Positions 21,391 to 42,600 of a DNA stretch of 64,000 nt are shown here, piece by piece. The notes beneath the pieces were generated by a model that saw only the letters and a program-made list of their open reading frames with translations, did not search any database and was not told where the DNA came from. Where the stretch lies: NCBI GenBank assembly GCA_037447655.1, contig JBBHKE010000861.1:1-64000 (forward strand), in the 5' to 3' direction. The position numbers and the translations under genes were made by a program. Within the stretch, counting starts at the first letter, position 1; every line of letters starts with the position of its first letter. This stretch comes from Zygnema cylindricum. Taxonomy: Eukaryota; Streptophyta; Zygnematophyceae; Zygnematales; Zygnemataceae.

Positions 21391-22583
21391 ATTTTGGACG
21401 AAAGTGGCGGTGAAAAAGTGACGCAAACCTAACTAACAAATGTTTTGTACTTACCTGAAGGTTCAGTGAACCTTCGCAGTGTACCACGGATATAGCGAGC
21501 GGTCGTCAGCCTACTCGCGTATGGCAACTCCACAATAAAAATTGTACGTTCTCATGGTGTATTAATAGGCGAAAGAGAAGTTACGGATTTTATGCATAGT
21601 CGGCTAAAATGGCGTCGACCGAAAATTTCCCCCCCAAATTCCGGTGGAATTATTTTGCAAATCTTTGAATTGAAAGGCGATCTAACTTTGTCGCACCACC
21701 ACATGTGTCACACATCCGACGGGAGATTACGACGCATGATTAAAAATGGAAGTGTAAGGGGATTGGACTTGGCGTCGGGGGAGAAGATTAACGCGTGTGA
21801 GGGATGTAGTAAGGGGAGACAAATCTGAAAGTTGCATCCGGCCAAGGATCCAACGCATCGATCTAAGCATCCGCTTGATCTTGTGCATATTGATTTATGT
21901 GGGGACATAAAACCGGAGACGATTGGAGGAAACAAATATATTATGGTGGTGGTGGACGACTTCTCTCGCTTCACATGGGTAATATTACTTAAACACAAAT
22001 CCGAAGCATTTTTACGCTTTCAAGAGTGGCATGTGATGGCCGAAAGGAAATGTGAGAGAAAAATAAATTATATTAGATCGGATAATGGAGGGGAATTTCT
22101 CGCTTTTGATCCATATTGTAAAGAGTGGGGAATTTCTCACCAATATACTGCACCTTACTCACCGGAATCTAGCGCGTTGCCGAGTGGAAGAACCGTACTC
22201 TTCAAGAAATGGTACGATCCATGGTACACGGATCCGGGAGGAGTATTAATTTATGGGGCCATGCGATTTTGACGGCGAATTATAATTGCAATCGGAGAAT
22301 TACATCGGTTTCGGGTGATAAAACTCCGTATGAGTTGTGGTATGGCCGAAATCCTACTCTACTCCACATTCGGATTTGGGGATGCCGTGCGTCGGTTTAT
22401 ATTCAAGCACAAAAGAGAAAAGGTAAATTTGCATCGAGAAGTTGGAGTGGATACTTTGTGGGGTATAGTTCAAAAGGGAGTCTTTATCAAGTTTATGACC
22501 CGATTCGAAATATCATTGAGGAATCGAAGAATGTGGATTTTCACGAGGATTTATTATCCACAATCTCTCGATCGGCTAAGTGA
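21391..22583 (+). pseudogene. copia-2 protease end, GAG-pre-integrase and integrase
   Basis: Protease resumes after the TRIM (ILDESGGEKV, then VLYLPEGSVNLRS). The pre-integrase zinc finger gives HHHMCHTSDGRLRRMI...CEGCSKGRQ. A TGA separates this from the integrase core HIDLCGDI, VVDDFSRFTWVI and IRSDNGGEF. The glutamate-containing helix is frameshifted near 22180; the second frame continues WKNRTLQEMVRSM-like and then KTPYELWYGRNP and the GYSSKGSLYQVYDP C-terminal block. Integrase is thus inactive. Confidence 0.88.
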
Positions 22584-22719
22584 CATTCGAATCTTGACTT
22601 TCATGAAGAATATGAAATCGGTGATCTAAATGACATTGAGGGTTCGGATTCGGAAATTGATCCAGAATCCACCTCCAATGTTAATAGGGGGAAAGGTAAA
22701 ATTGTGGAGAATGTAAATT

Positions 22720-24265
22720 TTGGTAACATTGGTGGGAATTCACGAAGCGAAAATTCCCGAATGTCTTCGGACACGAGGAAATATGTCTTCTAAATCAAGT
22801 GAACCGAATATTATTGAGGAGGAACCGGCGAGGGAGGAGAAAGAATTTGAGCCGAGGAGGAGTATGCGGGAAAATAGGGGTAAGAAACTGGCCCGTCTTT
22901 CTTTTGATGGTAAGGGGAGTGTGGAGAATTCATATTGTTTTATTTTGGCGCAGAGGGAGAATGATTTTCTTTTATATCAATCATTATGTAAAAACAAGCC
23001 GGGGGATCCACAATCGTATATGGAAGCACCAAAATCATACGGTTGGGAGAAGCATTGGAAACCGGCGTGGACAAGAGAACTTCAATCAATTATTGACAAC
23101 CGTACTTTTGAGGAGGTAGGCCTACCGGAGGGTAAAAAACCTATTGATGCAAAATGGATTTTTAAAATCAAAACTGGTGTATCGGGGGAAGAATTAAAAC
23201 ATAAGGCTCGGTTAGTTTGCAAGGGCTTTCAACAAAGGGAGGGGATAGATTATACGGAGACATATGCACTAATAGTGAAGTTTGATTCATTGAGGATGAT
23301 TATTGCTATTGTCGCTGCCGGCAAGAAGCACATTCACCAAATGGACGTAGAGACGGCATTCTTAAATGGTGACTTAGAGGAGGAGGTTTATATGAAAGTT
23401 CCGAAAGGAGTAGTGTCGAAGGAGGGGAAGGTATGGCGGCTAGTCCTTGTAGGGACTAAAACAGGCACCGCGGACTTGGTATTTCAGATTACACAAGGTC
23501 CTAACCGAATTTCGATTTGTACGAACAGTTTCAGACTCAAGAGTTTACGTAAAAGGTGAGGGGGAGGATCAAATCATATTTTCTGACTACATGGATGACT
23601 TTTTGATGATATGTGACAAGTTGACGCGTATCACGGAATTAAAGAAGTACCAGCGTCTACACTTTAAAGTCATAGATTTGGGGGACGTACAATATATTAT
23701 TGGAGTGGAAGTTTTGAGGTACGATAATGGAGATATTAAATTGTCGCAAGCGCAATATTGTAAAGAAGTACTAACAGAATTTGCTATGTTGGATTTTAAG
23801 CCAATTTTGACACCACTAAACTCCAAACTTCAATATCGCAAATTTAAGGAGGAGGAAACTGTCCACGTGCCCTATCGTGAGGCCGTTGTAAGTTTAATGT
23901 ATTTAAGTGTGGCCACGCGACCGGATATTTCGGCCGCGGTTTCTGTCGTTAGCCGATTTTGTCAGGCTCATAAAAAGATTCATAAGGAGGTCGTGAACAG
24001 CATATTTTGTTACCTTGCAAGTACAGTCGAGATTGGTTTATTATTTCGATCAAGACGGACATCTTTGGAATGCGTGGGATATTGTGACGCAGATTGGGGT
24101 GGATTTTTTGACACAGGAAAGTCAACGTCTGGATATGCTTTTGTTTTTGGTGGCGCGGCAAATTCTTGGAGTTCGCGACTCCAGCCAAGTGTCACGTTAA
24201 GTTCAACCGAAGCGGAGTATATGGCTGCGTGTCATACGTCTAAGGCGTCAATTTGGATCAAGTAG
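22720..24265 (+). pseudogene. copia-2 reverse transcriptase and RNase H
   Basis: RT begins with WTRELQSIIDNRTFEEV and DAKWIFKIK, then YKARLV-like HKARLVCKGFQQ, then HQMDVETAFLNGDLEEEVYM with the first catalytic Asp. A frame change follows near 23440. The second frame restores LYGLKQAP-type sequence and the catalytic DYMDDFLMI; copia elements usually have YVDD here. RNase H shows CDADWGG, STSGYAFVF and LSSTEAEYMAAC, complete to WIK at 24265. Remnants continue to ADMLTKAA near 24470 before the polypurine tract. Confidence 0.9.
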
Positions 24266-24531
24266 TTTCTTGGGGAATTAAGGATTTCTATTTGTTGTAT
24301 GAAAATATTTTCTGACAGCATGAGTTCGATGGCATTGGTGAAGAATAGTGTTTTTCACAAAAGGACTAATCATATCAAGATTCACTAGCACTTCGTACGC
24401 GATTTGGTCATCGCAAAGGAAGTTGAATTTTTGTACGTTTGGACGTTGGAGGAAGCCGCGGATATGCTGACAAAAGCCGCGGCTCATAAACTATTTTTGA
24501 GGGGAAGACCTAAATTAGGGTTGGTTTACTT

Positions 24532-24541
24532 AAGAGGGGGG
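24532..24541 (+). promoter_or_regulatory. copia-2 polypurine tract
   Basis: AAGAGGGGGG sits directly before the 3' LTR start at 24543, where plus-strand priming would occur. Confidence 0.75.
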
Positions 24542-24542
24542 T

Positions 24543-25064
24543 TGTTAGGATCAATGTTGTAATCGGCCGTCGCGGTCTGTCGCGCGGCCAGCTAGCTTGT
24601 CGTTACGTGAAGTTAGTGGTCCAGGTTGGTTTGGAGTCATTAAGTTTTGTTGTACGTTTTTGTAGTACCTTGGTCTCGCGGAGATTTAGTTTAGCGACGA
24701 CCAGGTATTATGTCGTTTGGCTTGTACATATGTATGTTCGTTTTGTCGTTATGTTTTGGTTTTGATTATACGTGTGTTTAGTACTTTAGTACTATGTCAT
24801 TTTGCGTATAGACCCGATTTGATTTGTAGGCGCTTCGTGCGCACTTTATGTTAAGTTTGTTTTGTAAGTTTGATAGTGTGACTTTTCACTTGCAGTACTA
24901 TATGCTGCATCTTAGGGGGAAAGGGAATTTAATCTCTTTATGGGAGAAAATGTCGATGAAATATATTGGCTTTTGTGGACATCTCTCTCTCGTGCGAAAT
25001 GTTATGAATGCTTCCGCTGTAGTCTTGTAGTCTTGCACTCTGAGCTTTGTGTAAGATCCTTTCA
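24543..25064 (+). repeat. copia-2 3' LTR
   Basis: The LTR is 522 bp with TG...CA ends and lacks the insertion of its partner. A small duplication, GTAGTCTTGTAGTCTTGCAC (about 25020-25039), distinguishes it from the 5' copy. Confidence 0.92.
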
Positions 25065-25480
25065 GTACAAACAAATGTATTTTTTTACAGAATTCTACAG
25101 TTTTGCGCTTGAAACCTATGTAGTATTCGGCAATACTGGCCAATCATCCTCGTAATCGTACAGTTAAATGCCCTTTTTTGACAAAAGTGTCCAGTTTCCT
25201 ATACAATTTCACTCCTTCCCTTACCTCCATTTGCCTTCCCCGTACCCTTTGTGTACCTTTTTCCCGTCTTTTTCTCGAATATCCATAAAAACCCTAATTC
25301 TTGTTCCACTTATTCTCAAACGTTTGTTTTGAAGCGTCAAATTCTTGCAACCTCCGAAAAGGAACCACCTACGAATTGAAACATCCAAGGATCCACAATT
25401 TATGACCATGTTTTCAAAATCACAAGTTTGGAATATGGATTTTGCATACAGGCTTGGCGAGTGAATGTTTGAATATTACG
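25065..25480 (+). repeat. dispersed repeat, copy 2, right part
   Basis: It resumes the repeat cut at 17660 and aligns with 750-857 and 1049-1330. The phrase GGCAATACTGGCCAATCATC (about 25129-25148) is the uninterrupted version of the site occupied by the MITE at 858-1048. Confidence 0.65.
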
Positions 25481-25482
25481 AT

Positions 25483-25670
25483 TTAAGACTTAGGGTTTCA
25501 CACTTAGGGTTTCGGACTTAGGGTTATAGACTTAGGGTTTTAAACTGAGGGTTTTAGACTTAGGGTTGCAAACTTAGGGTTTTAGACTTAGGGGTTTAGA
25601 CTTAGGGTTACACACTTAGGGTTTCATATTTAGGGTTTCGGGTTCACGCTTTCGGGGATAACGTTTTAGG
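25483..25670 (+). repeat. degenerate telomere-like minisatellite
   Basis: About twelve 14-17 bp units share the core ACTTAGGGTTT with a variable 4-6 base spacer (cacacttagggtttcggactt and the like). The core equals the plant telomere unit TTTAGGG in register but the spacing is not 7 bp, so this is interstitial and diverged, or unrelated to telomeres. Confidence 0.75.
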
Positions 25671-25829
25671 TTTTTCACATTTGTCTCATCAAAATCGAAT
25701 CGCCACGACGCATTGATTAAGCGAAAATATATCGATTGTAAATACCATATCGTATCGGTAATATATCTTATAGTATCGTCCCGTCGCATCGGGTACTAAC
25801 CTATACTTTTCGGTTCGTTGCGTCGCGTC

Positions 25830-25912
25830 GGGGTGTCGATTGGTATGTGTACGGACACGACGTGATGCGACGCGACGTGACGAGACGCGACGTGACGCGA
25901 CGCGACGCCCGC
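25830..25912. repeat. GACGCGACGTGAC short tandem repeat
   Basis: Five-base units of GACGC, GACGT and GACGA run from about 25856 to 25910, unusually CpG-rich against the A/T-rich surroundings. Confidence 0.8.
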
Positions 25913-25923
25913 CGTTACCACCC

Positions 25924-26140
25924 CACCGCGAATCGTAATTAGCGTCAGTGTTTTTTTCGTCTCTTAAAACATATTTTCTCCGTACACACATGTCGGATTG
26001 TGGATCTGACGGTTGCGATTGAAAGGTAATGTTCTCAGCTTACGAATGACGGTCTTAAATTGAAAATTGGACAAATGTGTACGGAGAAATGACGTCTTCC
26101 GTGGCGAAAAAAATATTAACGCTAATTACGATTCACGGTG
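25924..26140 (+). mobile_element. Tc1/mariner-like MITE, 220-bp subtype
   Basis: Terminal repeats CACCGCGAATCGTAATTAGC and GCTAATTACGATTCACGGTG are inverted. An inner inverted repeat (TTTTCTCCGTACACAC against GTGTACGGAGAAAT) brackets a central GATCTGACGGTTGCGATTGA. The same inner layout occurs at 44826, 48412, 51484 and 53735. Confidence 0.85.
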
Positions 26141-26145
26141 GGTAC

Positions 26146-26730
26146 TACACCGCCAATCGTTATTAGCGTTAAGAAATTAGAAGTGTAAAAAATTAATTAG
26201 CGTTATTAACTCTAATTTGGATTTTTCACAATTTTGAAAAAAACATTTTACTCTAATTTATCCATAATTATAATTTGGGTATATTTAGCCTATAATGGAT
26301 CTGCCATCAGGATCTTTACACTAAGATAGGTACGAATACAAAATCTGACAAATCGTACACCATCGCGTCCTTTTACTCTAATTGATTCATAACTCTAATT
26401 TGGGTTTTTTCCCGTAAAATTAATACGCGATCAATATTCTTACACAAATAGGTACGATTTCATTCTGCATTTTATTCTGAGCGCAGTTTTATGTACGATC
26501 GCGATCATTTTAGTCCATATTTCGTACATTTTTGCTTAACAAAGTACCATTTTGTACGGACTGACACTTCCGTACACCACACTATTCAAGAAGATAATTA
26601 ATTAGAATTAATAATGTTAATTCACCAGAACCTTAATTAACGTAAAAATAAAAAGTGTTATTAAATCTATTTCAGGTTTTGGGGTCAAAATTTGGGGGTA
26701 CCGATTTAGCGTTCACGATTGGCGATGTAC
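26146..26730 (+). mobile_element. Tc1/mariner-like MITE, 560-bp subtype
   Basis: The left end CACCGCCAATCGTTATTAGC is matched by a right end GCGTTCACGATTGGCGATGTACTG. The interior phrases AATCTGACAAATCGTACA and GTACGGACTGACACT are shared with 38691-39256 and 51886-52446. It begins 6 bases after the previous MITE ends. Confidence 0.82.
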
Positions 26731-27740
26731 TGTAGCGTTAACTTGTTTTTTTTTGAAAAAGGACATATCGACAATTTAAAGACATTTATCGACATTGAGA
26801 TGTAAAATGCATGTCCCGATGTCCATATTTAAGAGTCAAAATTAGAGTTGTCAAGTCAAATATATTTGTTAAGGTTTGAACAATATCTTCTAATTGTCAT
26901 AATAGCGCCTTCCATATGACAACTTCCACAGTATATAATGCTCATACGAAATAGGTATGGTGACTATTAAAAAAACTAGAAAACCGCGTCCTTCTTTATT
27001 TGTCCCGTTTTGTTTCATTGTCTTTCTTTTAGAATTTGCCTATTTCCTGTCCATTCTTCCGTTTTCTTTTTGTTTTCCATTTTTGTTTTTTTTGTTTTAC
27101 TCAAATGGTTTACCCTCGCATTCTCCTAACAAGGCTCATCATTATTTTTGTATTACCAATCCATTTACACACCGTCTGATTTAAATCATATAAATGTCCT
27201 AAATCACACCTTCAATCACTTTTTTAGTTCAGTAATTATTAGTGCTATGCGAAACTACAAATGTACTTTTACCGTCTTATTTTGAGGGAGAAATACCCGA
27301 CTGTAGTCCACTCCCTAATATAATCTTACTAACACTATTTTGTGATTTTTAGTAAAAAAAAAGTCAAAACCTAATTAGTGTTATAAACTCTAATAGAGAG
27401 AGGCGGTTTAGTTTTACAATAAATTAAAAAACTGAACAAAGCAGTAGTAAGTATTCCACACGAATATGACTCACGGAAAAAAAAATTACCAGAATTCAAA
27501 GAATAAATTCACCGATTTTTCTAAAATCCGAATCCAAAACGACCTTTTCTTTTCCTCCTAAAACCTTTACACACTTTTTGTCTTGGTCTGAAAATTTGCC
27601 TCTTGTAAATTTTCTCCTAAAGAGTACATACAAATGAAAAACAATGTCGCGAGAAAAAAAATATAAATTCTATTAACCGCAACTTTTTAAACCTTTAGAC
27701 CTTGCTAGGGCGATTCTCCAAACCAATTTCAGAGAAGTTT
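26731..27740. other. intergenic downstream of UFD1, no gene recognised
   Basis: A/T-rich sequence with no supported coding region. Confidence 0.4.
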
Positions 27741-28130
27741 CGAAACAAATTTCAGAAACAATTTTGGAAACATTTTCACAGACATCTTGGAGATATTTCA
27801 AAAACATTTCAAATACAGAAAAGACGTTTCAAGGACATTTTGAAGACATTTTGAAGACATTTCAAAGACATTTCGAAGACATTCAGAAGGCATTTCGAAG
27901 ACATTTTGGAGACATTTCCAAGAAATTTTGAAGACATTTTGAAGACATTTAATAGACATTTCGAAGACATTTCAAAGACATTTCAGAGACATTTCGGAGT
28001 TTTATTAAAGACATTTGAGGACTTTTTGAAGACATTTTGAAGACATTTCAAAGACATTTCAGAGACTTTGAAGATATTTCGAGGGCATTACGAATACATT
28101 ACGAAACATTTCGAATACATTTTAGGCAAA
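27741..28130. repeat. GACATTTCRAA satellite
   Basis: About 25 units of 13-17 bp with the core AGACATTTCGAAGACATTTTGAA run through this stretch, downstream of the UFD1 stop codon. Confidence 0.85.
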
Positions 28131-28374
28131 AAAACAAGGAAAAATTGTACAAGTTTCAAATAATACCGGTGCAGTCTCCACCCGAACATTCCCTACACTT
28201 ACCACCAGTTTGAGGCCACTGCACGTGACGTGACAGGACAGGAATATTCTACAAAATGAGTGTTAACTAAAGTTTATAAACGAGGAAAAAAAAGTTAAAA
28301 AAAGGGTAAAAAAACAAGGGTAAAAAAGAAAGGTGACATACATAGAAAAACCATTACCACCTAAAGAATGTTGA

Positions 28375-37506
<9,132 letters not shown>

Positions 37507-38690
37507 CTGCAAAAAAAAAAAAAGGAAACCAAAAATTGTAGAAATATCAACACTGTTCTCGAAAAAAAAGTAGTATGGAAACAAAGTTAATGATTATATG
37601 AAAAGAAAAAAGTGGCAAAAGGTTTTGCTAAGCAGTTAAAATTATATAACATTCTCTTTGGATTAAAAAACAACTCTTTACAACGAGGAAAACGACAAAA
37701 TGAACCAGGAAAAGGACAAAAAGGCTTGGATTTCAACAACATGGAGGAGAGATTTACAAAATTTTCAGTTCAGTTACAAACCATTACGGAGTATCGAGTT
37801 TTAGATATTAAACTCAGAAAAAAGAGTTGGTTTCTTGTGAACGTTTATTTTTCTACCACAGTAATTGTGTGAAAAGAAGATAAGGTACAGTAGTCAATTA
37901 AAGTTTTATTTTCTGACACAGTAGACTTGCATATAAATAAATTGAATGGAAATAGTGTCCGTTAATTCAAAGGATTATAGTGTAAAAAAATCTCTAAAGT
38001 TTTATTAATATACAAGAAAGCTTTTGGGAGAAACATAAAAATAAAGGAAAAAGAAAGGAAAAAAATGCAGAATTTATGTGAAGAGCTGGAAAACTGAAAC
38101 AGATGTACAGCAATAAGTAAAACTTTATGTTGAAAAAGTGCGCGCGTTTCGTGCGGAGTACACGCACGGAAATATTACGGTGACGCTCCATTGGACTCAG
38201 TTATTCAGTTCCAGGTACATTCCCAGTAACGTGACCGCCAAAAAGAGCTCCGTTGGGTCAAGGCGCGTCCAGGTGTGAACTGCGAAACGTAAATCGAGAA
38301 AAAGGTTTGTCGTGTAGGAAAGATTTTCCGTACTAACTATTTTGCCCGTCGCAATATGGGGCGCACAAAACGTCAATAAAATTCTGTAATCATTGGCGTG
38401 ACAAACAGTAGATGGACCTCGGCGTGATTCTAGCGACGTGAACTTAAACGACGAATGAATACACAGAGTTTTTCATGGTTTCTAGAAACAGTTTGGCATA
38501 GAGTTCGCGAGGCGAGCAATCATGACCATGGTGATCGTGGCCACATTATTGCCTCACGCATTTTATGATCATTACTATATAATACCTCGAATTTCGAGCG
38601 AACTTTTAATTCGATAACAAAAATCTTCTCCTCGGACAATTTAGAACGTGAATCGCGTAAAAAACTGTTCGCTTTCTTTCAAAATAATTA
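37507..38690. other. presumed UFD1 5' region
   Basis: The segment should contain the first UFD1 exon and promoter, but I cannot assign them: I saw no ATG followed by a good donor on the minus strand. No other gene is evident. Confidence 0.35.
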
Positions 38691-39256
38691 CAGTACACCG
38701 CCAATCGCTATTAGCGTAGAAGTTTCTTTAGCGTATAAGAATAATTACAGTGGTGTACGCTAATTAAGAATTTGAAAATTTTGAAAAAAAACATACATTC
38801 TAATTGTTCAATAATGCTAATTTGGGTCTTTGAAAAAAAAAAATGTCGGTCGCAAACATGCTTACACTAATATAGGTATTTGTACATAATCTGACAAATC
38901 GTACACAAATCGTACGTTCACACAGTCGAAACGTGGTTGTTGGACGAATATGTGCGAACGTGATATTTGACAGCCCGATTTCATCCCCTTTATAGAGCGC
39001 ATATTCTCATGCGTTCACGGTTACTAAAACTCATTAATTATACTTTTTCACTTAAAAAGGTACAATTGTGTACGGTCTGACACTAACCGTACACCACATT
39101 ATTTAAATGACAACGTACTTTCATTTTGTACAGTACTTGGAAAATAACCCTAAGTGGCGTACAAAAAAAAATAGAATAAGCTACGCTAATGGAGAAAAAA
39201 AAAAAGCGGGACGGAATTAGCGTACACTACGCTAATAGCGATTGGCGGTGTAGTGA
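38691..39256 (+). mobile_element. Tc1/mariner-like MITE, 560-bp subtype
   Basis: It begins CAGTACACCGCCAATCGCTA, preceded by TA, and ends TAGCGATTGGCGGTGTAGTG. The CAGT start and TA target fit Tc1/mariner. The interior (AATCTGACAAATCGTACAC, GTACGGTCTGACACTAACC) matches 26146-26730. No transposase is encoded. Confidence 0.9.
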
Positions 39257-39900
39257 TGCGCATGGGGACCATTTCTCGATGGTCACACGGTGGGGAGCGT
39301 ACAAGGGCACATGATACGGTTCGAGATGCAATCTATTCAATGGGTAGTGAAGCAGGGGATGCAATCTATTCAATGGGTAGTGAAGCAGGGTACACAGTGA
39401 AACGTGAGATGTCGCATATCCTCCCACCATGCTCTCAATCTAGGGGGGTGTAAGCGACCCTCGTGTGGATCTAGTGTTTTTGCAAGGCGTAGAGAGAACA
39501 CCTACGGATCCCATATTTATACGCGTGCGGCATTACATATTAGTGTAACTGCTCGGGATGTAGAGGTCTCCAAATAATGCGATTACGCTCACCGAGACCC
39601 AACCGACAACTTCACACCATTTGTTTTGGAGATATTTAAGACCGTGGACTCGTTGTTCAACAACTTCATCCATCATTGCGCTCGGTGGTCTTCTGAAATT
39701 ATAGGACCTGGTAGCCCTTCACAACTCTCGTGTTAACTTTTTACCGCAAACTTATCTATGTTGCCCTTTAACGGTGTCAAGCATCAAGCGTTATCTGATA
39801 AAGCACGATGATGAACGATGGTTATGGATAGCTAGATTTAACTCCGCGCCACTCGGGCCACATTGATGATATTTGTCGTTCCAATCTTTAGCGTGGACAT
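39257..39900 (+). pseudogene. LINE-like ORF2 C-terminal fragment
   Basis: The plus-strand frame reads AHDTVRDAIYSMGSEAG twice in part (an 11-residue tandem duplication), then GYTVKREM. The minus-strand element at 61262-64000 has the equivalent TYDIVRDAITSVGSELGYTV. Further on, translated fragments around 39660-39850 match that element's C-terminal part (FEVIGPGSPS-like, then SKMMND). Stops and frame changes throughout make it a dead fragment, abutting the MITE. Confidence 0.7.
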
Positions 39901-40006
39901 TTCTATTTTAAGATGAGTTAGCATGGCATGGTCGTGGTTCGAAAAGATAATAAGGCAACATTGGAGTGTATTCTAAGTTTAAATATGACGCAAATATATA
40001 TTTTGG

Positions 40007-40141
40007 TTTTTACACATTTTTTGTAAAGCGGAAGATTTTCTCGTTGTAGGTTCAAGTTCGGATGAAAATGGCAAAAAAATACCCTTGCTTTTAAACATGG
40101 GCTCAAAACCTTAATTCTTCTTTACTTTAATTATGTCACAT
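40007..40141. repeat. direct repeat, copy A (partner at 40604-40735)
   Basis: Phrases TTTTTGTAAAGCGGAAGATT, TTCTCGTTGTAGGTTCA and AACATGGGCTCA recur at 40604-40735 in the same order (TTTTTCGTACAGCGGGAGAT, TTCTTGTTGTAGGTTCA, ACACATGGGCACA). Nothing coding is seen. Confidence 0.7.
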
Positions 40142-42600
40142 TTTAGTTTACAAAACTTGCAAAGGTTGTATACGTTGATAAAACTAGCGACAAACCGTGA
40201 ATGTCGACAAAACTAACGACATTTTTAGACGTTCACAACTGTATGTTGTCAAATCCCTGTTGTTGAATTTCTATGACATCGACGGTTTGTGACATTGTGA
40301 CGTCACCCTCACTTATGATAGCGTCGACTTCACTACTTCAAGATTTCATTTATTTGTCTTTAATCACTCGATATGCCGTAAAACTACGCTCAAAGGTATT
40401 AAAAACAAAGAAAACAACTCTCTCATTTTGTACCAGTGTTGTCGCATTTCAATTAAAATAAGAGGAAAAAGGACAACAACATGAGAGGAGAGACGGCGAC
40501 GATGTAGATTTTGTAAAAAACCCATGAACAAAAACAGAGTTCCGAGACCTGTGCAATTTTTTATTACATACACCTCGTCATTTTTCTTTCGTGCATGCAC
40601 GTGATTTTCACACGTTTTTCGTACAGCGGGAGATTTTCTTGTTGTAGGTTCAGTTTTGGAAGTAAACGACATAAAAACTCCTTACGTTAACACATGGGCA
40701 CACAACATTAGAGTAAACTTTATGTCAAAACTTATATTTTTGTACCTCTTTAACACTATTTTTCTCAATCAAAATTGCAAAAGAAGTAGTCGATGAATTT
40801 GGCCAAAGATATAGAGACCTCCACCGCGTACCAGACAAGTTGATGCGAGGTTAAGTAAGCATAATATCATATTTCGTAATTTGTTTTTGCTTATAGCTGC
40901 CACTCTCTCGTTCAATGTTGTTTAATAAGACATTTGTGTCGTGTCGGATTCGTGGGAACCACATCATCAAGTCTTTCTAGTATCATGGAGGAAAGTCAAG
41001 TCAACTTGAGGGCTCCGAAGACCTTTACATTGGGGGTTGTGGAAAATTTTATAAAAACACATCACACTAAAATTTATTTTTTCGCCTTCCACTAAAGCAT
41101 GCGCAACAATTTGTTTCCCTTTAGATGAGCCGCAAACAAAATAATTATCTTAGGAATTTGTATTTTGGCAACAAACACAAGGTGGGCTCCTAAAAAATGG
41201 TGGGTGAGGAGCCCAAAGGTAAATGTAAATCAAACGTGAAACGAAGTGTTGAAGGTAATAGTGGTGATTGTAGTCACACACTCACCCCAAATCCCTATGC
41301 AAACATGTAATTGAGCACCACTCACTCCAAGCCATATATTGCCACCCACTCATTCTAAGGTTTTTGTGCCATACAACCATCTCTGAGCCACTCGCTCAGC
41401 CAAGATTTGAAAATTGAGTGATCACTACTTGATCACTACATGTGACAGTCATTGTTGCAATCTGAAGTTGTTGTCAACAATGAGAGACAGAAAAGGTGAG
41501 ACGTGATTCAGGAGTATAAGCGGTAATAATGCACAGACAGAGAGAAGAGCCTCACAAGACGGTGGTAAACCTTCCTCCATTTTTATAAACAACTCGAGCT
41601 ATAAAATTGATCTCATTAAAAATTGAAAAAGGAGGTTATGGTAGGTTCCACCAAAGCATGACTACTCAAATATGTTGTAATCTCAATTGAAGTCATAAAA
41701 ACTAAATCGAAACAAATAGTAGGAATTAAGAAACTACCTTATTAACGGGTGAGCGGTCTCTTCGGTCGATACAATATCCTGGTCCTACCGAGGTTGTGCA
41801 GTTAGTCATCGAAGTATTTAGAGACAACAACATTGATGTCATTGGCGTTAGAGTTTAAGAGAGGTAGAGGGGTCGCAACGCGGGATACTGTAGTAGGTTT
41901 GGAAATGCCACTTGGAGGTCGGAAGTTTGGGAAGCTCTTGAGAGTGCGAAAGAAGTGTGTAAGAGAGAGACTTTGTTACAAAGTTGCTCAGTTAAAGGAT
42001 GCAAGCAAAGATAACTTGGTTGTAGGGACCCACAATTATGGTTGTCATCTTAGTTTTGTACTTTGTTGACTTTAAGACACTTCCGCTAAGTGAAAAGTCG
42101 CTCTCTTGTTTTATTTGAAGTGGTTGTCTTTTTGTGCTTGTTTTTTCCAGCTGAAAATGAAATGCTGTCACGTCGTTTTGACCCGTTAAAAGATCTAGTA
42201 CCCCATGTGGAACAGAATAACGGCCCAAGCCACGTATGCCAGATATTAAACCTAAGCAGGTAGTGTGCGTCCAAGATTCCGACTGTCGCCAATGTACGTT
42301 TGAATCAACTCTATTTTAACAATGACGCTGATTCACCGTGGACTTAAAAACAGCAGTATAAACTCAGTACATTAGTAGTTTACTTATAGTCGGGGAATTT
42401 TGTTATAATTTATTGATTCCGGAATGGGTATGTAATGTCATTTGCTGGAGGTTCTAAAGCAGCCACGCAGCCCTTCCAGAGAAAGTTCTGTATCCTGCCG
42501 CCTTCTGGCAAGCCCCAGTAAACTCCAAAAGTTGAAAAAGTGCGAGAACGCACTGAAACTCTATACCTGGTTAGCCCTGTATTATACCGGTTTTCCGGCT
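40142..42600. other. intergenic, no gene recognised
   Basis: Contains the second copy of the direct repeat (40604-40735) and otherwise no supported gene. Short frames present lack recognisable domains. Confidence 0.4.

Larger units (their letters stand above)
17661..25064 (+). mobile_element. copia-2: full-length Ty1/copia element with 5-bp target duplication
   Basis: Two LTRs start TGTTGGGATC / TGTTAGGATC and end GATCCTTTCA. The pentamer GTACA lies immediately outside both (17656-17660 and 25065-25069). Directly after the 5' LTR is a primer site TGGTATCGGAGC for initiator tRNA-Met, and before the 3' LTR is a purine tract AAGAGGGGGG. The body reads gag, protease, integrase, RT, RNase H. It is inactivated by stops, frame changes and two nested insertions (17740-18593 and 20774-21385). 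Without insertions it would be about 5.8 kb. Confidence 0.95.

Noticed and set aside
28163-28250. Cys-rich peptide (KCRECSGGDCTG) on the minus strand downstream of UFD1
   Set aside because: It is too short, has no flanking exon structure that I could support, and lies outside the UFD1 stop codon.
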